A stretch of DNA of 64,000 bases, taken from positions 62,001 to 126,000 of the forward strand of contig NZ_JACJUD010000002.1 in assembly GCF_014174475.1 (NCBI RefSeq). The letters are read 5' to 3'. The position numbers were made by a program, and so were the translations under genes. The DNA comes from Aquipseudomonas ullengensis (lineage in GTDB: Bacteria; Pseudomonadota; Gammaproteobacteria; Pseudomonadales; Pseudomonadaceae). Below are positions 28,125 through 36,568 of this stretch, piece by piece (within the stretch, counting starts at the first letter, position 1; each line of letters begins with the position of its first letter). Below the pieces are notes generated by a model that saw nothing but the letters and a program-made list of their open reading frames with translations, ran no database searches and was not told the DNA's origin.

Positions 28125-30188
28125 TCAGAGCGTCGCGGGGTTGCCGGCGCTGGTCAGGCGGCGCGCCTGTTTCAGGTACAGGGTCACTTCGCGTGCCGGG
28201 ATCGGCTTGCTGTACAGGTAGCCCTGACCCTCGTGGCAGCCCTGGGCAATGATGTACGACTCCTGCTCGAGGGTTTCTACGCCCTCGGCGATAACCTGCA
28301 TCCCCAGGCTCTTGGCCAGCTGGATGATGGCACGCACGATGGTGGCGTCGTCTTCGTCTTCCAGTACGTCCTGAACGAAGCTGCGGTCGATCTTGATCTT
28401 GTCCAGCGGCAGGCTCTTCAGGTAGCTCAGCGAGGAGTAGCCGGTACCGAAGTCGTCGATGGCGATCAGCGCGCCGGCGCGGCGCAGGCTGAGCAAGTGC
28501 TGGGCGGCGGTGGTGATGTCTTCCATCAGGCCGGTTTCGGTGACTTCCAGTTCCAGGCTGCGCGCCGGCAGGCGGTAGACCTGCAGCAGGTTGTTGACCA
28601 TGCGCGGCAGCTCGGCGTGGTGCAGCTGCACGGTGGACAGGTTGACGGCCATGCGCAGGTCGCTGAAGCCCTGGTCGTGCCATTCGCGCAGCTGGCGACA
28701 GGACTGGTCGAGCACCCATTCGCCGATGGCGATGATGGTGCCGTTCTGTTCGGCCAGCGGGATGAACAGGTCTGGCGGGACGAAGCCATGTTGCGGATGC
28801 TGCCAGCGCAGCAGCGCTTCGACGCCCACTACGCGGTGGTCGCGGTAGTCGATCTGCGGTTGGTAGACCAGGTGCAGCTCGCCACGGGTGAGGGCTTCGC
28901 GCAGGTCTTTCTCCAGCTCGCGGCGACGGCGCATCTCGCTGTCGACGCTGGCGATGTAGAACTGGTAGCGGTTGCGCGAACGGCTCTTGGCCAGGGTCAT
29001 GGTCTGTTCGGCTTTTTGCAGCAGCTTCTCGGTGCTGTCGCCGTCTTCCGGGAACAGGGTGATGCCGATGGTGGCGCGTAGGCGAACTTCCTGTTGTTCC
29101 AGGGCGAACGGCGCTTCCAGGTCGTCGAGGATGTTCTGCGCCAGTTCGGCGGCTTCGTAGGGCTGTTCGATATCGGCCTGGACCAGGGCGAACTGATCGC
29201 CCCCGAGGCGTGCCAGGGCGCCGAGGCGGCCGCTGTGGCTGCGCAGGCGGTCGGACAGCGCCAGCAGCAACTGGTCGCCGGTCTGGTAGCTGAACTGTTC
29301 GTTGATGCCCTTGAAGTCATCCAGGCCCACGCACAGTACTGCGACACGGCGTTGCAGGCGCCCGGCGTCACCGAGGATCTGGTCGAGCTGCTGCTGCAGT
29401 TGCTGGCGGTTGGGCAGGCCGGTGAGGAAGTCGTATTGCGACATGCGTAGCAGGCTGTTTTCCGCCTCCCGGCGCAAATGCGTATTGCGCTCGATGGAGG
29501 CCAGCAGCTGGTTGGCGGTGTTGATCCACAGTCCCAGCTCGTTCTTCTCGTTGCCGCGCAGCATCGGCAGCTTGTGCTCGCTGGGGCGGTCCGGATTGAT
29601 GTTGGTCAGGTGCTCGATGATCTTCGACAGCGGCTTGGTCAGCAGCCAGTGGTAGACCAGGTACAGCACCAGGCCCATGGCCAGGGCGCGCAGCACGCCG
29701 GAGATGAAGATGATCACCGAGGTGGTGATGAAATTCTCGCCGTAGGTGGCGGTGTCCAGGGTGATGCTGAGGTCGCCGTAGTATTCGCTGTAGGGGCCTT
29801 TGCCGACCAACTGGGTGGTGAAGGCCTGCTCCTTGCCGAGAATCGGGTCGGTGATCCAGCGGGTCGGGGAGGGGTTCAGTTCGCGCGAGCGCTCGGCAAG
29901 CATCGGCTCGTTGGGGTGGCCGATGGAGGCATGGCGCACGGCTTCATGCTGGAACAGGCCTTCGATGACCTGCATGCCCATCTCGCGGTCGAGGCTGTAA
30001 ACCGCCTGGGTCGAGGGGTCGCGGAACATGCCGAGAATGCGCTGGGCGTCGTTGGCGACGGCCTGGCGTGTCTTGTACACGTCGAAAACGATCTGTCCGC
30101 AGCTCAGCACCACGCCGACCACGAGGGCCGACAACAGGACAACACGAAGCAGCTTGAGCGACAGGCTGTTTTTCAATTCCAGCTTCAA
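28125..30188 (-). CDS. membrane GGDEF/EAL protein with degenerate GGDEF site
   Basis: About 687 residues. Two membrane helices (about 11-36 and 157-181) flank a periplasmic sensor region; a HAMP-like linker, GGDEF domain and EAL domain follow. The diguanylate cyclase motif reads GGDQF (residues 329-333), with the catalytic acidic residue replaced, so synthase activity is doubtful. The EAL domain looks complete: EALLRW (about 457), DDFGTGYSSL and EGVET. The protein is most likely a c-di-GMP phosphodiesterase with a regulatory GGDEF domain. The TTG at 30188 has AAGGA eight bases upstream; the open frame runs to 30260 without such a site. Confidence 0.9.
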   Translation of the reverse strand: MKLELKNSLSLKLLRVVLLSALVVGVVLSCGQIVFDVYKTRQAVANDAQRILGMFRDPSTQAVYSLDREMGMQVIEGLFQHEAVRHASIGHPNEPMLAERSRELNPSPTRWITDPILGKEQAFTTQLVGKGPYSEYYGDLSITLDTATYGENFITTSVIIFISGVLRALAMGLVLYLVYHWLLTKPLSKIIEHLTNINPDRPSEHKLPMLRGNEKNELGLWINTANQLLASIERNTHLRREAENSLLRMSQYDFLTGLPNRQQLQQQLDQILGDAGRLQRRVAVLCVGLDDFKGINEQFSYQTGDQLLLALSDRLRSHSGRLGALARLGGDQFALVQADIEQPYEAAELAQNILDDLEAPFALEQQEVRLRATIGITLFPEDGDSTEKLLQKAEQTMTLAKSRSRNRYQFYIASVDSEMRRRRELEKDLREALTRGELHLVYQPQIDYRDHRVVGVEALLRWQHPQHGFVPPDLFIPLAEQNGTIIAIGEWVLDQSCRQLREWHDQGFSDLRMAVNLSTVQLHHAELPRMVNNLLQVYRLPARSLELEVTETGLMEDITTAAQHLLSLRRAGALIAIDDFGTGYSSLSYLKSLPLDKIKIDRSFVQDVLEDEDDATIVRAIIQLAKSLGMQVIAEGVETLEQESYIIAQGCHEGQGYLYSKPIPAREVTLYLKQARRLTSAGNPATL

Positions 30189-30333
30189 ATCGGGATTCCT
30201 TGTTCGCCGCCGGAGGCTTCTGACCGTTGTGAGTATTGGCAAATGCAGGTGAGCCGTCAAAGGGCCATTACGTCATAAGCCGGTTTTTTTGCCCTGGCCT
30301 GACTTGGCGCGTGTTTCATCGTTGAAACAGCTG

Positions 30334-30352
30334 GCACGCGCGTAATTGGTGC
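30334..30352 (+). promoter_or_regulatory. possible NtrC-like site upstream of amt
   Basis: GCAC (30334-30337) and TGGTGC (30347-30352) approximate the GCACCA-N5-TGGTGC NtrC palindrome, with a poor left arm. It lies about 40-60 bases upstream of a sigma-54 promoter, closer than most enhancers. Confidence 0.35.
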
Positions 30353-30392
30353 GCAATGTAACGGAATATTGCCTAGCAGGCGCGTGTGGCGC

Positions 30393-30408
30393 TGGCACAA
30401 GAGTTGCG
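30393..30408 (+). promoter_or_regulatory. sigma-54 promoter of the ammonium transporter
   Basis: TGGCAC (30393-30398), five bases, then TTGCG (30404-30408) match the -24/-12 consensus TGGCAC-N5-TTGCA with one mismatch. The start point would be near 30420, and the gene begins at 30443. Confidence 0.8.
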
Positions 30409-30442
30409 AATGCCTGGCTGTCACGCCTCGGGGGGATTCGCC

Positions 30443-31738
30443 ATGAAGATGTACCTGCTGTCGTTGTCTGCACTGTTCTTCGCTACACCGGCCCATGCGG
30501 CCGATGATCTGGCCAGCAATACGGCCTGGGTGGTTCTGGCCAGTGCGCTGGTGTTCTTCATGCAGGCCGGCTTCGCCCTGCTGGAGAGCGGCATGTCACG
30601 GGCCAAGAACGCGGTCAACGTGATGATGAAGAACTACATGGACGGCTGCGTGGGCGGCATCGTCTTCTGGCTGGTGGGCTTTGGCCTGATGTTTGGCGCC
30701 AACACCACCGGCTGGTACGGCATGAGCCATTTCGCCCCGCACGAGGGCGAGCCCTGGGACTTCACCTTCCTGCTGTTCCAGATGATGTTCGCCGCCACCG
30801 CCGCGACCATTGCCAGCGGCGCGATGGCCGAACGCACCCGTTACGCCGGTTACCTGGTGGGGGCGGTGGTGATCAGCGGCTTCATCTATCCGGTGTTTGG
30901 TAGCTGGGTGTGGAGTGGCGCTTATGGTGGGCAGGGCTGGCTGGCGAAGATGGGCTTCATCGATTTTGCCGGCTCCACCGTGGTTCACAGCGTCGGCGCC
31001 TGGTGCGCGCTGGCCGGCATCCTGGTACTGGGGCCGCGGCTCGGGCGTTTTGCCGCAGATGGCACGCCGCGGGCGATTCCCGGGCACAACCTGAGCCTGG
31101 TCACCCTCGGCGGCTTCGTGCTCTGGCTCGGCTGGTTCGGCTTCAACGCCGGCAGCACCCTGGCGATGAACCACAGCCTCGGTTTGATCGCCCTGAACAC
31201 CCACCTCGCCGCGGCGGCCGGCGCAATCGGCGCGATGCTGGCGCTGCGCAGTACCTCCAGCCCGTTGCTGCTGACCACCACCATCAATGGCTCGCTGGGC
31301 GGGCTGGTGAGCATCACCGCCGGCTGCGCCACCATGCTGCCGGGCTACGCCATTCTCACCGGGCTCATTGCCGGTTTCGTGGTGGTGTTCGGCATGCGCC
31401 TGCTCGATAGCCTGGGCCTGGACGATGTGGTCGGCGCGGTGCCGGTGCATGGCTTCTGCGGCATCTGGGGCACGCTGGCCGCCGGCCTGTTTTTCACTGG
31501 GGATCTGTTCAGCTGGGCGCGGGTCAGCGTGCAGCTGATCGGTTCCGGTGTGGCCTTCCTGTGGGCCTTTCCGATGGCCCTGGCGATGTACTTCATCGTC
31601 GCCAAGACCATCGGCCTGCGCACCTCGACCCAGGATGAACAGCGCGGCCTGGATTTCGCCGAGCATGCCGAAGTGGGCTATCCGGAGTTCAATCAAGCGG
31701 TGACCTTCGATGGCGCCGAACTGACGCGGAGGGCCTGA
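30443..31738 (+). CDS. amtB: ammonium transporter
   Basis: 431 residues. A cleavable signal peptide (LSLSALFFATPAHA-A) precedes eleven membrane helices. The twin pore histidines are present in STVVHSVGAW (about 168) and VPVHGFCGIWG (about 318), and the helix-1 segment GFALLESGMSRAKN is typical. It conducts ammonia/ammonium across the inner membrane. Unlike the usual arrangement there is no glnK next to it. A sigma-54 promoter upstream indicates nitrogen control. The start at ATG 30443 gives the signal peptide. Confidence 0.95.
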   Translation: MKMYLLSLSALFFATPAHAADDLASNTAWVVLASALVFFMQAGFALLESGMSRAKNAVNVMMKNYMDGCVGGIVFWLVGFGLMFGANTTGWYGMSHFAPHEGEPWDFTFLLFQMMFAATAATIASGAMAERTRYAGYLVGAVVISGFIYPVFGSWVWSGAYGGQGWLAKMGFIDFAGSTVVHSVGAWCALAGILVLGPRLGRFAADGTPRAIPGHNLSLVTLGGFVLWLGWFGFNAGSTLAMNHSLGLIALNTHLAAAAGAIGAMLALRSTSSPLLLTTTINGSLGGLVSITAGCATMLPGYAILTGLIAGFVVVFGMRLLDSLGLDDVVGAVPVHGFCGIWGTLAAGLFFTGDLFSWARVSVQLIGSGVAFLWAFPMALAMYFIVAKTIGLRTSTQDEQRGLDFAEHAEVGYPEFNQAVTFDGAELTRRA

Positions 31739-31739
31739 G

Positions 31740-32384
31740 ATGAGTCTGACCACCCGTCGCCGTGCGATCTATACCGGTCTGGCCGGGCACTTTCCGGAAG
31801 ACGAGATCATGCCGCTGCTGTCGCTATGGGAGGCCAAGTATTCCGACAAGCCGCCGTTCGCGCTCAACGAGTTTCTCGCCGAAGTGGTGCAGCGCAGCGG
31901 GCGCAAGCTGGAGCGCGCGCGCCTGTACCGCGAGCTGGTCGGCGCGCTGACCGGCCCGGCCACTGAACTGCTGCCGGACCCTGCTCCGCGCCTGCAGGCC
32001 TGGCGGCGGGGTGAGGGGCAGGCGGCGGAAGAGGTGTCGGGGCCCGATGCGCTGGCGCGGCAGACCTTCGATACCTTGAGCCAGACCCTGTTCAGCTTGC
32101 TCGACCCGGAGCTGGTGCCGCGTTTGCGCCGCTTCGCCGCCGGCAACCTGACCGGTATGCAGGTCGATACCGAGTTGCGCCTGCGTCTGCGCGGCTGGCT
32201 GGAGCAAGGCGGCTCGCTGGGGCTGACCGCGCTGACCCTGGAGCACCTGCGGGTGCTGCTCAACCTGCTTTATATAGGGCTGTGCGAATTTCTCGGCCCG
32301 GTGCTGGCGGATCAGGTGCTGACCCGCGCGGTGCAGAAGGTCGACCTGATGCACCTGCCGTTGTCGCCACAGAAGTTGCTCTGA
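31740..32384 (+). CDS. unknown protein downstream of the ammonium transporter
   Basis: 214 residues, not recognised. It is leucine-rich and mostly helical, with an N-terminal basic stretch (SLTTRRRAIYTGLAGHFPEDEI), a FALNEFLAEVV segment, and a C-terminal hydrophobic helix (LLNLLYIGLCEFLGPVLADQVL) that may touch the membrane. It begins one base after the amt stop codon, so it is very likely co-transcribed and perhaps translationally coupled with amt. Its stop TGA coincides with one copy of a 3-base repeat that flanks a MITE-like element. A partner or modulator of ammonium transport is possible but unproven. Confidence 0.8.
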   Translation: MSLTTRRRAIYTGLAGHFPEDEIMPLLSLWEAKYSDKPPFALNEFLAEVVQRSGRKLERARLYRELVGALTGPATELLPDPAPRLQAWRRGEGQAAEEVSGPDALARQTFDTLSQTLFSLLDPELVPRLRRFAAGNLTGMQVDTELRLRLRGWLEQGGSLGLTALTLEHLRVLLNLLYIGLCEFLGPVLADQVLTRAVQKVDLMHLPLSPQKLL

Positions 32385-32580
32385 GAACCTGTCTCGGACT
32401 TCTTGATCGTCGGCCATGCTGTGTTGAAATTGGGCTCGGACTGCTCATTTACACCTCGTAAACTCCGCGTCCTCGCCCAATTGATTCGCTGATGCTCACC
32501 CTTCGGGCCAGCTGCGGCTGTTACTCCCGCTGGTCGTTGCGCCTTGCCTGGCTCTAGCTCAAAAACTCCGAAACAGGTTC
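32385..32580. mobile_element. MITE-like element, about 196 bases
   Basis: The left end GAACCTGTCTCGGACTTCTT and the right end (read on the minus strand) GAACCTGTTTCGGAGTTTTT form terminal inverted repeats with about three mismatches in 22 bases. TGA flanks both ends (32382-32384 and 32581-32583), like a 3-base target duplication. There is no transposase and no credible ORF. Confidence 0.7.
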
Positions 32581-32600
32581 TGAAGTACAACGCAGAAAGC

Positions 32601-32627
32601 AAAAAAACCGGCAAAGCCGGGTTTTTT
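32601..32627 (-). terminator. terminator of sodB
   Basis: AAAAAAACCGGC and GCCGGGTTTTTT pair with one mismatch around AAA, with A/T tracts on both sides. It sits 18 bases beyond the sodB stop codon. Confidence 0.75.
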
Positions 32628-32645
32628 GTGGACGCTGGTTGCGAC

Positions 32646-33227
32646 TTAGGCGGCGAAGTTCTTCGCCACGAAGTCCCAGTTGACCAGGTTCCAGAACGCC
32701 TCGACGTACTTCGGGCGCAGGTTGCGGTAGTCGATGTAGTAGGCGTGTTCCCACACGTCGCAGGTCAGCAGCGGGGTGTCGCCGCTGGTCAGCGGGCAAC
32801 CGGCGCCGATGGTGCTGGCCAGGGCCAGGGAACCGTCAGCCTTTTTCACCAGCCAGCCCCAGCCGGAGCCGAAGGTGCCGATGGAAGTCTTGCTGAACTC
32901 TTCCTTGAATTTGTCGAAGGAACCGAAGGTGGCGTTGATCGCGTCAGCCAGGGCACCAGTCGGTTGGCCGCCGCCGTTCGGGCTCAGGCAGTTCCAGTAG
33001 AAGGTGTGGTTCCAGATCTGCGCGGCGTTGTTGAACACGCCACCGGAGGAAGTCTTGATGATGTCTTCGAGGCTCTTGCCTTCGAACTCGGTGCCGGGCA
33101 CCAGGTTGTTCAGGTTCACCACGTAGGTGTTGTGGTGCTTGCCGTGGTGGAATTCCAGGGTCTCGGCGGACAGGTGCGGCTCGAGGGCGTTTTTCTCGTA
33201 CGGCAGCGGCGGCAATTCGAAAGCCAT
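32646..33227 (-). CDS. sodB: iron superoxide dismutase
   Basis: 193 residues. The metal ligands are His27, His74, Asp157 and His161 (in [10 protein letters not shown]). The [11 protein letters not shown] segment with Gln70 is the mark of the iron enzyme rather than manganese. It removes superoxide in the cytoplasm. It has its own promoter region: TATGAT (33347-33342 on the minus strand) is a plausible -10, though a clear -35 was not seen. No neighbouring gene appears to share its transcript. Confidence 0.96.
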   Translation of the reverse strand: MAFELPPLPYEKNALEPHLSAETLEFHHGKHHNTYVVNLNNLVPGTEFEGKSLEDIIKTSSGGVFNNAAQIWNHTFYWNCLSPNGGGQPTGALADAINATFGSFDKFKEEFSKTSIGTFGSGWGWLVKKADGSLALASTIGAGCPLTSGDTPLLTCDVWEHAYYIDYRNLRPKYVEAFWNLVNWDFVAKNFAA

Positions 33228-33458
33228 GGTCTATCTCCTTCATCAGGTCAGGATATGTGCGACTAGCGCGAGGCCGTTCACGGGGCGGCCGGAAAGCGGG
33301 CGGCGACGAGTTTGTACTCTTTAATGTGCCGCGAGCCCCGGATCATAGCATCCGAGCCAGCCCATAACCACGCAGCAACTGTGTGGGAAAGCCGATTCCA
33401 GGGGGCTTCGCTGGCTCATGGGTTGGGACTGGCGGCAGCGTTGGAGGTTCGACTTGAA

Positions 33459-34301
33459 TCAGGCCAGCTTCATCAGCGCCACGCCGGCGACGATCACGCC
33501 GCAGGCCAGTAGACGTGGGCGCGGCAGGGGCTCGTGGAGGAACAGATAGCCGATCAGCAGGGCGAACACCACGCTGCTCTCGCGCAGGGCCGAGACCAGG
33601 GCAATAGGCGCCTGGGTCATCGCCCAGATCACCAGGCTGTAAGCCAGCATTGACATGGCGCCGCCGGCCAGGCCGCCGCGCCAGTGCGGGCCCAGGCGCA
33701 GGAAAATGCCTGGCCCGCGGCGCACGGTGATGACCAGAGCCGCCACCACGCCATTGACCGTGAACAGCCACAGCGCATAACTCACGGGATCCTGATTGGT
33801 GCGTGCGCCGAGGGCGTCGGCCAGGGTGTAGCCGGCAATGCAGGCGGCGGTGGCCAGGGCATTGCCAAGCAGGCGCTGGTTGAGTGGGGCGTGGGCGTGG
33901 CCACCGCGCCAGGCCATCAGCCAGATGCCGGCGACCAGCACCAGCAGACCCGGCCACTGCCCCAGGTTCAGGGCGTCGCCAGCCAGCAGTGCCAGCACGG
34001 CGACGATCAGCGGTGAGCTGCCGCGCGACAGCGGGTAGACCTGGCCCAGGTCGCCATGCTGGTAGGCACGTGAGAGGAACAGGTTGTAGCCAATGTGCAG
34101 CAGGGCGGAGAGGGCGATCCAGGGCCAGGCGCCGGCGACCGGCAGGCTGACGAAGGGCAGGACCAGCGCGGCCACCAGGCCCGCGCCGATCTGGATCAGC
34201 GAGGCGGTGAGGTAGCGATCGAGACCGATCTTCAGCAGGGCGTTCCAGCCGGCATGCAGCAGCGCGGCGGCCATCACCACGGCAAAGACGGTCGTATCCA
34301 C
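33459..34301 (-). CDS. EamA/DMT-family transporter
   Basis: 280 residues with about ten predicted membrane helices in two repeats, each an EamA domain of about 140 residues. SRAYQHGDLGQVYPLSRGSSP near residue 75 marks the first repeat and ALVSALRESSVVFALLIGYLFL the second. Substrates of this superfamily (amino acids, sugars, metabolites) cannot be inferred from sequence. The start is GTG at 34301, with AGGGAG seven bases upstream. It lies 56 bases downstream of argO on the same strand. Confidence 0.88.
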   Translation of the reverse strand: MDTTVFAVVMAAALLHAGWNALLKIGLDRYLTASLIQIGAGLVAALVLPFVSLPVAGAWPWIALSALLHIGYNLFLSRAYQHGDLGQVYPLSRGSSPLIVAVLALLAGDALNLGQWPGLLVLVAGIWLMAWRGGHAHAPLNQRLLGNALATAACIAGYTLADALGARTNQDPVSYALWLFTVNGVVAALVITVRRGPGIFLRLGPHWRGGLAGGAMSMLAYSLVIWAMTQAPIALVSALRESSVVFALLIGYLFLHEPLPRPRLLACGVIVAGVALMKLA

Positions 34302-34357
34302 ACGCGGCTCCCTGGCTGGCGGTCGAGGGCTGCAGGATAGCGCCCTCGTCGCCGCGA

Positions 34358-34969
34358 TCACACCTGTGGTGCGTGAGCGAGGAGCTGCCAGGCCACGGCG
34401 AACATCATCGCCGCTACAGAGAGGTCGAGTACGCGCCAGGTGGCCGGTCGTGCCAGCCAGGGCGCCATCCACGCAGCGCCCAGGGCCAGGGTGAAGAACC
34501 AGATCATCGAGGCGCTGGCGGCGCCCAGGGCATAGGCGCCGGGCACCGGCTGCTGGGCGCCGAGCGAGCCGATCAGCAGCACGGTGTCCAGGTACACATG
34601 GGGGTTGAGCAGGGTTACCGCCAGCGCCGCCATGAGCACGGCGCGGCGTGAGCGCGGGCCGCTTTGCTGGTCCTGCTCCAGCGCCTGCGGGCTCAATGCG
34701 CGGCGCAGGGCCTTGGCGCCATACCAGAGCAGGAAGACCGCGCCGCCCCAGCGGGCGATGTTGAGCAGCAGCGGGCTTTGTGCCAGCAGCGTGGCCAGGC
34801 CGAAGACGCCCGCGCAGACCAGCAGCGCATCGCACAGCACGCACAGCGCGGCCACCGGCAGGTGGTGTTCGCGGCGCAGGCTCTGCGCCAGGACGAAGAC
34901 GTTTTGCGCCCCGATGGCGATGATCAGCCCGGCGGCCACCAGCAGGCCGTTCAGATAGCTCTGCCACAT
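34358..34969 (-). CDS. argO: LysE/ArgO-family amino-acid exporter
   Basis: 203 residues, six membrane helices. The LysE signature is present: an IGAQNVFVLAQSLRREH segment in helix 1 and LNPHVYLDTVLLIGS in helix 4. ArgO exports arginine and, in some species, lysine. The gene is followed by a DMT transporter and preceded, three bases away, by an ACT-domain gene. An argP gene lies divergently beyond that, the classic regulator of argO, which supports the assignment. Confidence 0.87.
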   Translation of the reverse strand: MWQSYLNGLLVAAGLIIAIGAQNVFVLAQSLRREHHLPVAALCVLCDALLVCAGVFGLATLLAQSPLLLNIARWGGAVFLLWYGAKALRRALSPQALEQDQQSGPRSRRAVLMAALAVTLLNPHVYLDTVLLIGSLGAQQPVPGAYALGAASASMIWFFTLALGAAWMAPWLARPATWRVLDLSVAAMMFAVAWQLLAHAPQV

Positions 34970-34972
34970 GGC

Positions 34973-35374
34973 TCAGGCCTCCCCTTTGGCCAGGCTGCGC
35001 AAGGCCGCCATGGCGCGCTCGGCATCGGCTTGAGCGACGAACAGATGGTCGTGGTAATAGCCGGCGATCACGTTGCAGCTGATCGATTGCTTGGCCAGCG
35101 CGTTGGCGAAGGCGGCGGTGAGGCCGACGGCGGCCAGCGAGGAATGCACTTCTAGGGTGATCCACGCGGCCACGTAGTCGAAGTTCAGGCCCAGGCGTTC
35201 AGCCTCGTGACGGGCGAGGATCAGGGTGGTGCCTTCGGCTTCGCGGAAGCTGCCGATCACCTCCGTGCCTTGCGCAATGGCCGGGTCACGGACGCTGCAG
35301 AACACGAACTCGCCTGGATTGAGCTGGGGCGACAGGCTGGCGAGCAGCTTGCTCAGGGAGGTTTCGCCGGTCAT
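34973..35374 (-). CDS. ACT-domain protein
   Basis: 133 residues. It holds an ACT-like fold: SLSKLLASLSPQLNPGEFVF at the start, then VHSSLAAVGLTAAFANALAKQSISCNVIAGY, which has the Gly/Leu turn pattern of amino-acid-binding ACT domains. It may sense amino acids or damp their export. It ends three bases before argO and is divergent from argP, so it is likely in the argP-controlled operon. Confidence 0.8.
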   Translation of the reverse strand: MTGETSLSKLLASLSPQLNPGEFVFCSVRDPAIAQGTEVIGSFREAEGTTLILARHEAERLGLNFDYVAAWITLEVHSSLAAVGLTAAFANALAKQSISCNVIAGYYHDHLFVAQADAERAMAALRSLAKGEA

Positions 35375-35469
35375 GGGGTGATCCTTGGTTCGGTGATGAT
35401 GCTGGCCAGTCTGGGGGTGCAGGGTTTATAAGAAAAACAAATCATGCTGATCTCCCATTAGGAAATCTT

Positions 35470-36360
35470 ATGTTCGATTACAAACTGCTCGCCGCCCTGG
35501 CGGCCGTGGTGGAGCAGGCCGGTTTCGAGCGTGCGGCGCAGATGCTGGGGTTGTCGCAGTCGGCGGTGTCGCAGCGGATCAAGTTGCTCGAGGCGCGGGT
35601 CGGCCAGCCGGTGCTGGTGCGCGGTACGCCGCCGGCGCCAACGGAAATCGGTCGGCGCTTGCTCAACCATGTGCAGCAGGTGCGCCTGCTCGAGCGCGAC
35701 CTGCAGGGCGCGGTGCCGGCGCTGGACGAGGGCGCGCCGGTGGAGCGCCTGCGCATCGCCCTCAACGCCGACAGCCTGGCGACCTGGTGGGCGCCGCTGA
35801 TGGGCGACTTCTGTAGCGAGCACGGGCTGCTGCTGGATCTTGTGGTGGAAGACCAGGATGTCGGCCTCAAGCGCATGCGTGCTGGTGAAGTGGCCGGCTG
35901 CGTGTGCGCCGCCGAGCGCCCGGTGGCCGGCGCCCGCTCCGTGCTGCTGGGTGCCATGCGCTACCGGGCGCTGGCCAGTCCGGCGTACATGGCCCGGCAT
36001 TTCGCCGCCGGGGTCACGGCGCAGACGCTGGCGCGGGCGCCGTGCATCGTCTTCGGTCCGGACGATTACCTGCAGCATCGCTACCTGGCAGCGATGGGCG
36101 TGAGCGGTGGCTTCGCCTATCACCTGTGCCCGTCTTCGGAAGGCTTCGTGCGCCTGGCCAGTGCAGGCTTCGGCTGGGGCCTGGTGCCGGAGCAGCAGGT
36201 GCAACGCGAGCTGGCCAGCGGCCTGTTGGTCGAGATCCTGCCCGGGCGGCCGCAGGACGTGCCGCTGTACTGGCATCACTGGCGCAGCGGCGGCGAGCTG
36301 CTTGCCAGCCTCACCCGCCACCTGGAACGCGGCGTGGGCGAGTGGCTGGTCAAGACGTAG
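35470..36360 (+). CDS. argP: LysR-family regulator ArgP
   Basis: 296 residues. An N-terminal LysR helix-turn-helix (KLLAALAAVVEQAGFERAAQMLGLSQSAVSQRIKLLE, residues 4-40) matches the ArgP/IciA pattern, and the remainder is the effector-binding domain. In E. coli ArgP activates argO when arginine is present and lysine blocks it. It is divergent from the ACT-argO operon with a 95-base gap. AGGAAA lies five bases before the start. Its TAG stop codon lies inside a palindromic repeat (36357-36409). Confidence 0.9.
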   Translation: MFDYKLLAALAAVVEQAGFERAAQMLGLSQSAVSQRIKLLEARVGQPVLVRGTPPAPTEIGRRLLNHVQQVRLLERDLQGAVPALDEGAPVERLRIALNADSLATWWAPLMGDFCSEHGLLLDLVVEDQDVGLKRMRAGEVAGCVCAAERPVAGARSVLLGAMRYRALASPAYMARHFAAGVTAQTLARAPCIVFGPDDYLQHRYLAAMGVSGGFAYHLCPSSEGFVRLASAGFGWGLVPEQQVQRELASGLLVEILPGRPQDVPLYWHHWRSGGELLASLTRHLERGVGEWLVKT

Positions 36361-36409
36361 GGCGGGTGCAACCCGCGAGTTGAGCCCACGCGGGTTGCAC
36401 CCGCCCTAC
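36357..36409. repeat. 21-base inverted repeat overlapping the argP stop
   Basis: GTAGGGCGGGTGCAACCCGCG (36357-36377, 21 bases) is mirrored exactly at 36389-36409. The stop codon of argP is within the left arm. The motif is a dispersed intergenic repeat and may act as a terminator. Confidence 0.75.
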
Positions 36410-36445
36410 ATTGCGAGGCTTAGAGCTGGAACTGCGGCGTGAGAG

Positions 36446-36471
36446 GTAGCCCGGACTAAAGTCCGGGCTAC
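36446..36471. repeat. GTAGCCCGGACT palindrome
   Basis: GTAGCCCGGAC and GTCCGGGCTAC pair perfectly around TAAA. The same family recurs at 39744-39805 in a larger form. Confidence 0.75.
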
Positions 36472-36487
36472 GCACTGCTGCTTTTGT

Positions 36488-36547
36488 GTAGGAGCCAGCT
36501 TGCTGGCGATCAGACAGTCAGCGGATCGCCAGCAAGCTGGCTCCTAC
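36488..36547. repeat. REP-type hairpin
   Basis: GTAGGAGCCAGCTTGCTGGC and its mirror form 23-base perfect arms at 36488-36510 and 36525-36547. This is a very common palindrome between Pseudomonas genes. Confidence 0.8.
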
Positions 36548-36568
36548 AGTCGACCTGGCCGGCTCCAG

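Noticed and set aside
30596..31753. Long frame opposite amtB
   Set aside because: It is rich in Gln, His and Arg and antisense to a clear transporter with pore histidines.
35428..35471. ATAAGA ... TCTTAT pair between argP and the ACT gene
   Set aside because: Six-base arms 32 bases apart are weak, and the right arm runs into the argP start codon; it is too weak to call an ArgP site.
36357..36547. CRISPR-like repeat cluster
   Set aside because: The repeats are of three different sequences and palindromic, with no regular spacers and no cas genes.
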